Of a stretch of DNA of 64,000 bases, positions 58,525-64,000 are shown piece by piece. The notes under the pieces are model-generated. The model saw only the letters and a list, made by a program, of their open reading frames with translations. It had not been told where the DNA came from and did not search any database. This DNA is from Micromonospora sp. NBC_00389. Lineage in GTDB: Bacteria > Actinomycetota > Actinomycetes > Mycobacteriales > Micromonosporaceae. The translations under genes and the position numbers were made by a program. The stretch is from positions 3,782,001 to 3,846,000 of the forward strand of contig NZ_CP107947.1 of NCBI RefSeq assembly GCF_036059255.1. The letters are read 5' to 3'. Positions within the stretch are counted from its first letter, which is position 1, and every line of letters begins with the position of its first letter.

Positions 58525-58971
58525 TCACTGCGACCCCTTCTGCCGGGTCGCGATGTCGGACAGTCGCCTGAGCGTCTCGCGGTTACGCAGGTGCAGCACC
58601 AGGTCGTTGAGCTTGTTTTGGACCCAGCGCAGCGGGCCCGCGGCGAAGTCCTCGCCGATGCGGACCCGGGTGGCGCCCTCGCCAACGGGTTCCAGGGTGA
58701 AGGTCACGATCGCCTCGCCGGCCGGCCAGAGACCGGCCCGCAGCACGAGCCGGTGCGGTGGCTCGCAGGCCAGCACGGTCGAGGCGTCCTGCAACGAGAA
58801 CGGCCACGGCCCCGCCCGGTGGTGCAGCTGGCTGCCCACCCGGGGCCAGGCCTCGTCCACGTCCCGCACGTGTGCCGTCCCGACCACCCAGTCGCTGTAC
58901 GTCCACCCGTCGGCCAACACCTCGAACACCTGCTGCGCGGGAGCTTCGATCACTTTCTCCACAATCGCCAC
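58525..58971 (-). CDS. SRPBCC family protein
   Basis: 148 residues from the GTG at 58971; TATGGG lies six bases upstream, suggesting a leaderless message. It has VEKVIEAPAQQVFEVLADGW, WPRVGSQLHHRAGPWPFSLQ, and LRAGLWPAGEAIVTFTLEPV, the helix-grip ligand fold, with a helical C-terminus LNDLVLHLRNRETLRRLSDI. The ligand is unknown. Past the stop, the same frame continues with a short hydrophobic, Arg-ended extension (GVALALTAVARRRR), possibly the remains of a longer C-terminus. It is divergent from the heptose cluster. Confidence 0.85.
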   Translation of the reverse strand: MAIVEKVIEAPAQQVFEVLADGWTYSDWVVGTAHVRDVDEAWPRVGSQLHHRAGPWPFSLQDASTVLACEPPHRLVLRAGLWPAGEAIVTFTLEPVGEGATRVRIGEDFAAGPLRWVQNKLNDLVLHLRNRETLRRLSDIATRQKGSQ

Positions 58972-59098
58972 CGTGATCCCATACCCGCACCTCTGCGGAG
59001 GCTAACGAGCCGCCGGGTTAGCTTCTCCGGGGCGGCGGGTAAGGCCGGGTCGGGGCAGCCGTCGGCGGCGCTGGCCCCACCCTGCCGACGCCTCGACG

Positions 59099-60817
59099 GT
59101 GACGTTTACTCCTCGGGGCGCAGGGAACCCGCCGGCTGTGCGACAGGACCAGGAGGATCCGGATCAGCGCAGGTCAGCCCGGGTTTACGCCGGTGCTGAC
59201 CGGGCCGGTTCCGGGCCGCTCGGGGGCCCTCGGCCCGTCCTGTACGACGCGGTGTTGCTGGATCGGGACGGCACTCTGATCGAGGACGTGCCGTACAACG
59301 GTGATCCGGAGAAGGTGCGGCCGGTGCCGGGCGCGCGGGCGGCGTTGGACCGGTTGCGGGCAGCCGGGTTGAGGTTGGCCGTGGTGACGAACCAGTCGGG
59401 CCTGGCCCGGGGCTACTTCACCGGTGAGCAGATGCGCGCGGTGCACGCCCGGGTCGAGGAGCTGCTGGGTCGCTTCGACGCCTGGTTGATCTGTCCGCAC
59501 GACGACGCCGACGACTGTGACTGCCGTAAGCCGGCTCCCGGGCTGGTGCACGCCGCCGCCCGGGAGTTGGGGACGACCGCGTCGCGGTGCGTCATGGTGG
59601 GCGACATCGGCCGGGACGTTGCCGCGGCGCTTGCCGCAGGAGCGGCGGGTGTGTTGGTGCCCACCCCGGTGACCCGACCGGAGGAGATCGCCGCCGCCGG
59701 CTGGGTGGCCTCCGATCTGCCGTCGGCCGTGGCGGAGATCCTGCGCCGCCAGCAGGCGGTCCACTCGGTGCCCGATCGAGTGGGCGGGCGGGTGGGGACG
59801 GCGCTGGTGGTGCGGTCGGACTCCGCCGGGGACGTGCTGGTCACCGGGCCGGCGATCCGCGCCGTGGCGGCCGGCGCGGAGCGGGTGGTGCTGCTGTGCG
59901 GGCCACGGGGACGCGCTGCGGCGGACCTGCTGCCCGGAGTTGACGAGATCATCGAGTTTCCGCTGCCGTGGATCGACCCGACGCCGGAGTCGGTGGACTC
60001 GGAGGCGATGCGGAGCCTGACCGCGCGTCTCGCGGGGGTCGGCGCGGACCAGGCGGTGGTGTTCACCTCGTTCCACCAGTCCGCACTGCCGCTGGCGTTG
60101 CTGCTGCGGATGGCGGGCATCGGCCGGATCGCCGCGATCAGCGACGACTATCCGGGCTCGCTACTGGACATTCGCCACCGGGTGCCTGTCGGCGTTCCCG
60201 AACCCGAACGCGCCCTGTCCCTCGCCGCCGCCGCCGGCCACCGGCTGCCCCCCGACGACGAACCCGTGCTCCGGCTCCGGCCGGACGCCGTGGTCCCCCG
60301 GCCGACCGGCCTCGGTGACCCCGGCTACGTGGTGCTGCACCCCGGCTCGGCCGCGTCGAGCCGGGCCTGCCCGCCCGCGTTCGCGGCCCGGATCGCCGAG
60401 GCGCTGACCGCCGCGGGGCACCGGGTGCTGGTCACCGGCGGCCCGGACGAGCGTGCGGTCACCGCCCAGGTCGCGGCGGCCGGCGGCACCGACCTGGGTG
60501 GCCGTACCGACCTGGCCGGGCTGGCCGGGATCGTCGCCGACGCCGGTGCGGTGGTGGTCGGCAACACCGGGCCCGCGCACCTGGCCGCCGCGGCCGGGGT
60601 GCCGGTGGTGAGTCTCTTCGCACCGACCGTCCCGTTCGGACAGTGGGGGCCGTACCGGGTGCCCACCGTCCGGCTCGGCGACGCCGGAGCGCCCTGCCGG
60701 GACACCCGGGCGGCCAGCTGCCCGATCCCCGGGCACCCGTGCCTGAGCGGCGTCGACCCGGCTGAGGTGGTCGAGGCGCTGCGGGTGCTCGCCGTCAGCG
60801 GTGGTGGCGGCCGATGA
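59099..60817 (+). CDS. Fusion protein: GmhB-type HAD phosphatase and GT9 heptosyltransferase
   Basis: 572 residues from GTG 59099; the exact start is uncertain, with another GTG at 59138 and no clear ribosome site. Residues about 47-220 form a GmhB-type D,D-heptose-bisphosphate phosphatase: VLLDRDGTLIEDVPYNGDPE, VVTNQSGLARGYFTGEQM, ICPHDDADDCDCRKPAPGL with the structural zinc Cys/His set, and MVGDIGRDVAAALAAGAAG. Residues about 235-570 form a GT9 glycosyltransferase: VVRSDSAGDVLVTGPAIRAV, VVLHPGSAASSRACPPAFAA, VVVGNTGPAHLAAAAGVPVV and SLFAPTVPFGQWGPYRVP. GmhB acts on D-glycero-beta-D-manno-heptose 1,7-bisphosphate; GT9 enzymes transfer heptose from ADP-heptose. Its stop overlaps the next start by 4 bases. 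Confidence 0.88.
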   Translation: MTFTPRGAGNPPAVRQDQEDPDQRRSARVYAGADRAGSGPLGGPRPVLYDAVLLDRDGTLIEDVPYNGDPEKVRPVPGARAALDRLRAAGLRLAVVTNQSGLARGYFTGEQMRAVHARVEELLGRFDAWLICPHDDADDCDCRKPAPGLVHAAARELGTTASRCVMVGDIGRDVAAALAAGAAGVLVPTPVTRPEEIAAAGWVASDLPSAVAEILRRQQAVHSVPDRVGGRVGTALVVRSDSAGDVLVTGPAIRAVAAGAERVVLLCGPRGRAAADLLPGVDEIIEFPLPWIDPTPESVDSEAMRSLTARLAGVGADQAVVFTSFHQSALPLALLLRMAGIGRIAAISDDYPGSLLDIRHRVPVGVPEPERALSLAAAAGHRLPPDDEPVLRLRPDAVVPRPTGLGDPGYVVLHPGSAASSRACPPAFAARIAEALTAAGHRVLVTGGPDERAVTAQVAAAGGTDLGGRTDLAGLAGIVADAGAVVVGNTGPAHLAAAAGVPVVSLFAPTVPFGQWGPYRVPTVRLGDAGAPCRDTRAASCPIPGHPCLSGVDPAEVVEALRVLAVSGGGGR

Positions 60818-61788
60818 ACGTCCTGCTCTGGCACGTGCACGGCTCCTGGACCACGTCGTTCGTGCACGGCAGCCACCGCTACCTGATCCCCACCACACCC
60901 GACCGCGGCCCCTACGGCCTCGGCCGGGCCCGCACCTATCCCTGGCCCGACACCGCCATCGAGGTCAGCCCCGACGACCTGCCCGGCACCGACGTCGACC
61001 TGGTCATCCTGCAACGCCCGGAGGAGGTCGACCTCGCCGAGAAGTGGCTGCACCGCCGTCCCGGACAGGACGTCCCCGCCATCTACGTCGAACACAACAC
61101 CCCCAAGGGCGACGTCCCCAACACCCGGCACCCGATGGCCGACCGCGACGACCTGCTCATCGCCCACGTCACCGGCTTCAACCAGATCTTCTGGGACACC
61201 GGCACCACCCCCACCACCGTGGTCGACCACGGCATCGTGGCACCCACCGTGTCCTACACCGGCGAGCTGGACCGACTCGCCGTGGTCATCAACGAACCCA
61301 TCCGGCGAGGCCGCGTCACCGGCACCGACCTGCTGCCCCAGTTCGCCCAGATCGCACCGCTGGACGTCTACGGCATGGGCGTCACCGGCCTCGCCGACCA
61401 CCTCGGTCTGAGCCCCGACCGAGTCGTCAGCCACGACGACGTACCCCAGGACCAGATGCACGCCGAACTGGCCCGACGCCGCGCCTACCTGCACCTGTGC
61501 CGCTGGACCTCCCTCGGACTCAGCCTCATCGAGGCGATGTCCATCGGCATGCCCGTCGTCGCCCTCGCCACCACCGAGGCCGTGACGGCCGTGCCCCCGG
61601 AGGCGGGGGCTCTCGCCACCCGGATGGACACCCTGCTCGACGCCGCCCGCCGGTTCATCGCCGAGCCGGCGGCAGCGCGTCAAGCCGGCGCGGCGGCACG
61701 GACCGCCGCGCGTGACAGGTACGGCCTCGACCGTTTCCTCGCTGACTGGGACCGGCTGCTGGAGGAGGAAGTATGCGGATCGCGATGA
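60814..61788 (+). CDS. Glycosyltransferase (GT-B type), heptose cluster
   Basis: 324 residues from ATG 60814, overlapping the previous stop as ATGA. It opens MNVLLWHVHGSWTTSFVHGS, has VDLVILQRPEEVDLAEKWLH, IYVEHNTPKGDVPNTRHPMA and YLHLCRWTSLGLSLIEAMSI followed by GMPVVALATTEA, the GT-B nucleotide-sugar pocket. The donor could be a nucleotide-heptose or another sugar. Base composition on this strand from about 60890 to 61570 is much richer in C than the flanking genes. It overlaps the next gene by 16 bases. Confidence 0.85.
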   Translation: MNVLLWHVHGSWTTSFVHGSHRYLIPTTPDRGPYGLGRARTYPWPDTAIEVSPDDLPGTDVDLVILQRPEEVDLAEKWLHRRPGQDVPAIYVEHNTPKGDVPNTRHPMADRDDLLIAHVTGFNQIFWDTGTTPTTVVDHGIVAPTVSYTGELDRLAVVINEPIRRGRVTGTDLLPQFAQIAPLDVYGMGVTGLADHLGLSPDRVVSHDDVPQDQMHAELARRRAYLHLCRWTSLGLSLIEAMSIGMPVVALATTEAVTAVPPEAGALATRMDTLLDAARRFIAEPAAARQAGAAARTAARDRYGLDRFLADWDRLLEEEVCGSR

Positions 61789-62990
61789 TCTCGGAGCACG
61801 CCAGCCCGCTCGCCATCCTCGGAGGGGAGGACGCCGGCGGCCAGAACACGCACGTCGCGGAGCTGTCCGCCGCACTAGCCGCCGCCGGGCACGAGGTGAA
61901 GGTCTACACCCGCCGTGACGCGCTCGACCTGCCGGTGACCGTCCGCAGCCCGGACGGGTACGACGTGGTGCACGTACCGGCCGGTCCGGCCGAGCCGGTG
62001 GCCAAGGACGCGCTGTTGCCGCACATGCGGGAGTTCAGCCGTTGGCTCATCGAGCGGTGGCGGGGCGGGGACTGGGTGCCCGAGGTTATCCACGCGCACT
62101 TCTGGATGAGTGGCCTGGCCGCGCTGACCGCCGGTCGGCAGACCGGGGTGCCGGTGGTGCAGACGTACCACGCGCTGGGCACCGTGAAGCGCCGCTACCA
62201 GGGCGTGCAGGACACCAGCCCGGCCCGGCGGGTGTCCTACGAGCGCGAGTTGGGGCGCTCGGTCGACCGGGTGGTCGCGCAGTGCCGCGACGAGGTCGGC
62301 GAGCTGGTCCGGATGGGGGTGCCCCGCTCTCGGATGACCGTCGTTCCCTCCGGGGTCAACCTCACCACGTTCTCGCCGTTCGGGCCGGCGGCGGACCGCG
62401 AGCCCGGTCAGGCCCGGATCCTGACCGTGGGCCGGCTGGTCGAGCGCAAGGGCTTCCAGACGGTGGTCCGCGCGATGGAGCTGGTCCCGAACGCCGAGTG
62501 CGTGGTGGTCGGTGGCCCACCCGAGGGGCTGCTGGAGACCGACCCGTACGCCCGGCGGTTGCGGGCGTTGGCCGAGTCGTGCGGGGTGGCCGACCGGGTA
62601 CGGCTGGTCGGCGCGGTGCCCCGGGAGGAGATGGGCCGCTGGTACCGCTCCGCGGACCTGCTGGTCGCCGCCCCCTGGTACGAGCCGTTCGGGTTGACCC
62701 CACTGGAGGCGATGGCCTGCGGGGTGCCGGTCGTCGGCACCGCCGTGGGCGGGATCCGCGACACCGTGGTCGACGGGACGACCGGTCTTCTCGTACCGGC
62801 CCGGGACCCGCGCGCCCTGGCCGCCGCGATCCAGCGGCTGCTGGACGACCGGATCCGGCGTTTCGCGTACGCCACCGCGGCCCGCGAGCGGGTCCGGTCG
62901 CGGTACTCGTGGGCGGTCACCGCCGAGCGGCTGGCGGAGGTCTACGGCGAGGTGGCCGCGGTGCGTCGGCCGACCCGGGTGGTGGCCTGA
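61773..62990 (+). CDS. Family 4 glycosyltransferase, heptose cluster
   Basis: 405 residues from ATG 61773 with GGAGG eight bases before it. The GT4 pattern is complete: IAMISEHASPLAILGGEDAG with GGQNTHVAELSAALAAAGHE, HAHFWMSGLAALTAGRQTG, ILTVGRLVERKGFQTVVRAM, and WYEPFGLTPLEAMACGVPVV, GTAVGGIRDTVVDGTTGLLV. The GGQNTHV opening resembles sucrose-synthase/glycogen-type and glycan-building GT4 enzymes. It would add a sugar to the acceptor built by the cluster. The stop TGA overlaps the next ATG (TGATG), so translation is coupled. Confidence 0.9.
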   Translation: MRIAMISEHASPLAILGGEDAGGQNTHVAELSAALAAAGHEVKVYTRRDALDLPVTVRSPDGYDVVHVPAGPAEPVAKDALLPHMREFSRWLIERWRGGDWVPEVIHAHFWMSGLAALTAGRQTGVPVVQTYHALGTVKRRYQGVQDTSPARRVSYERELGRSVDRVVAQCRDEVGELVRMGVPRSRMTVVPSGVNLTTFSPFGPAADREPGQARILTVGRLVERKGFQTVVRAMELVPNAECVVVGGPPEGLLETDPYARRLRALAESCGVADRVRLVGAVPREEMGRWYRSADLLVAAPWYEPFGLTPLEAMACGVPVVGTAVGGIRDTVVDGTTGLLVPARDPRALAAAIQRLLDDRIRRFAYATAARERVRSRYSWAVTAERLAEVYGEVAAVRRPTRVVA

Positions 62991-63688
62991 TGCCGGCGGG
63001 CACCCTGCTCGACACCCACCTGACGAATCTCGCCGCAGCGCTGGCGCCCTATCGGGGGTGCGAGCCACAGCTCGCGCGTTGGGGTGCGCAGTTGGCGCGC
63101 CGGCTGGCCGCCGGCGGGCGGTTGCTGGTCGCCGGCAACGGCGGCAGCGCCGCCGAGGCCCAGCACCTCACCGCCGAACTCGTCGGCAAACTCCACCACG
63201 ACCGCCAACCGCTCTCCGCCATCGCCCTGCACGCCGAAACCAGCGCCCTCACCGCCATCGCCAACGACTACGGCTACACCGACGTCTACGCCCGCCAGGT
63301 CCGCGCCCACGGCCGACCCGGCGACATCCTCCTGCTCCTCAGCACCAGCGGCACCAGTGCCAACCTCCTCACCGCCGCCCATGCCGGCCGCGACGCCGGC
63401 CTGGTCACCTGGGCGCTCACCGGGCCCGCCCCCAACCCCCTCGCCGACGCCTGCGACGACGTGCTCGCCGTCGGGTCCCCCGACACCCAGGTCGTCCAGG
63501 AACTGCACCTGGTCACCAGCCACCTGCTCTGCGAGTACGTCGAACAGGAACTGCCCGCCGCGCTGGCCGCGTCCACCCAGCCCCCGCCGGCCGAGCCCGC
63601 CCCGGCCGGTCGGCTCCCATCCGGGCCGGTGCGTACCGGGGTCGAGGTGGTGCTCGACAGCGGGACCGGACAGCAGGTCGACGCGTGA
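62990..63688 (+). CDS. gmhA: Sedoheptulose-7-phosphate isomerase (GmhA-type SIS protein)
   Basis: 232 residues from ATG 62990 in the TGATG overlap. The SIS domain has LLVAGNGGSAAEAQHLTAEL, the phosphosugar loop, then QVRAHGRPGDILLLLSTSGT with the second Ser/Thr loop, and QVVQELHLVTSHLLCEYVEQ with the metal-type His and Glu. This is the GmhA pattern, which converts sedoheptulose 7-phosphate to D-glycero-D-manno-heptose 7-phosphate. A Pro-rich C-terminal tail of about 45 residues is unusual. Base composition inside the gene shifts strongly toward C from about 63150 to 63560. Confidence 0.88.
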   Translation: MPAGTLLDTHLTNLAAALAPYRGCEPQLARWGAQLARRLAAGGRLLVAGNGGSAAEAQHLTAELVGKLHHDRQPLSAIALHAETSALTAIANDYGYTDVYARQVRAHGRPGDILLLLSTSGTSANLLTAAHAGRDAGLVTWALTGPAPNPLADACDDVLAVGSPDTQVVQELHLVTSHLLCEYVEQELPAALAASTQPPPAEPAPAGRLPSGPVRTGVEVVLDSGTGQQVDA

Positions 63689-63704
63689 GGATGAGGAGGC
63701 AAGC

Positions 63705-64000
63705 GTGAGGGGACCCGTGGTGGTAATCGGGGACACCCTGCTCGACCGGGACGTGGAAGGGGTGGTGAACCGCCTCTGCCCGGACTCCCCGGTGCCGGTG
63801 CTCGACGAGACCTCGGCCATCGACCGGCCCGGTGGCGCCGGCCTGGCGGCGGTCTTCGCGGCCGCACAGGGCGCCGAGGTGGTGCTGGTGACCGCGCTCG
63901 CCGACGACGCTGGCGGCGCCCGGCTGAGCTCGCTGCTCGCCGCCGCCGGGGTGCAGGTGTATCCGCTGGCCCTGGCCGGCGCGACGCCGGAGAAGATCCG
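63705..64000 (+). CDS. hldE: HldE-type heptose kinase (PfkB family), 3' end cut by window
   Basis: The GTG at 63705 follows GAGGAGGCAAGC, and about 99 codons remain before the window ends. The fragment reads VVVIGDTLLDRDVEGVVNRL, CPDSPVPVLDETSAIDRPGG and GAGLAAVFAAAQGAEVVLVT, which is the N-terminal PfkB-kinase segment of HldE/RfaE. It should phosphorylate the heptose 7-phosphate made by GmhA. Whether the adenylyltransferase half is fused, as in bifunctional HldE, cannot be seen. It is the fifth gene of the operon. Confidence 0.85.
   Translation, partial: MRGPVVVIGDTLLDRDVEGVVNRLCPDSPVPVLDETSAIDRPGGAGLAAVFAAAQGAEVVLVTALADDAGGARLSSLLAAAGVQVYPLALAGATPEKI

Noticed and set aside
1..64000. tRNA, rRNA, CRISPR, transposase, integrase or phage genes
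   Set aside because: None was recognised on either strand by reading for their typical motifs, although a short tRNA could be missed without a covariance-model search.

Overview
The window is a high-GC actinobacterial chromosome segment, most like Micromonospora or a close relative in the Micromonosporaceae (inference). The signs are frequent GTG and TTG starts, GGAGG ribosome sites, many TAGGCT-N6-ATG leaderless starts, an XRE/DUF397 pair, a GOLPH3-like protein, a PAC2 protein, a class F sortase, a CebR operator before a secreted cellulase, and long palindromic intergenic repeats. I saw no rRNA, tRNA, CRISPR array, transposase or prophage. It reads as ordinary, densely packed chromosome with about 67 genes, mostly short operons or single genes.

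Layout. 0-4.2 kb: end of a siderophore-binding protein; a frameshifted DUF559-type gene between two inverted copies of a palindromic repeat; an unknown protein; a SigE-type sigma factor coupled to a membrane protein with an FtsX-like outer domain. 4.2-15.4 kb: DUF3516 helicase, TrmB, class F sortase and its neighbour, exonuclease III, PAC2 protein, a muralytic-like surface protein, EcsC and an SGNH esterase. 15.5-20.7 kb: semialdehyde dehydrogenase, flavin oxidoreductase, a Na+/H+ antiporter coupled to a UBP zinc finger, and an acetyltransferase. 20.9-29 kb: GH9 cellulase with its operator, PP2C, HrpB, and the DUF397/XRE pair divergent from the GOLPH3-like gene. 29-39 kb: APC permease and GNAT, a SigB/SigF-type sigma factor, an ADC-like protein, phospholipase D, MarR-pirin, and TetR/FBP with a shared operator. 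39-51.6 kb: general stress protein, a frameshifted GH15 gene, phosphoesterase, amine-oxidase-like flavoprotein, proton antiporter, HAD phosphatase, a PAS-GAF-SpoIIE-ATPase protein, and small membrane proteins beside an MFS exporter. 51.7-54.3 kb: a stress-type group (SRPBCC, DUF2795, YihY, ChaB-Rho). 54.4-58.3 kb: aldehyde dehydrogenase divergent from a CrtI-like flavoprotein, then polyprenol-phosphate mannose synthase.

59.1-64 kb (running off the window) is the most interesting part. It is one translationally coupled operon carrying a GmhB-type phosphatase fused to a GT9 heptosyltransferase, two further glycosyltransferases, a GmhA-type isomerase and the start of an HldE-type kinase. Together these suggest an ADP-heptose pathway plus transferases in an organism expected to lack lipopolysaccharide. 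Two genes (near 1.24 kb and 41.1 kb) carry frameshifts that could be real or assembly errors.
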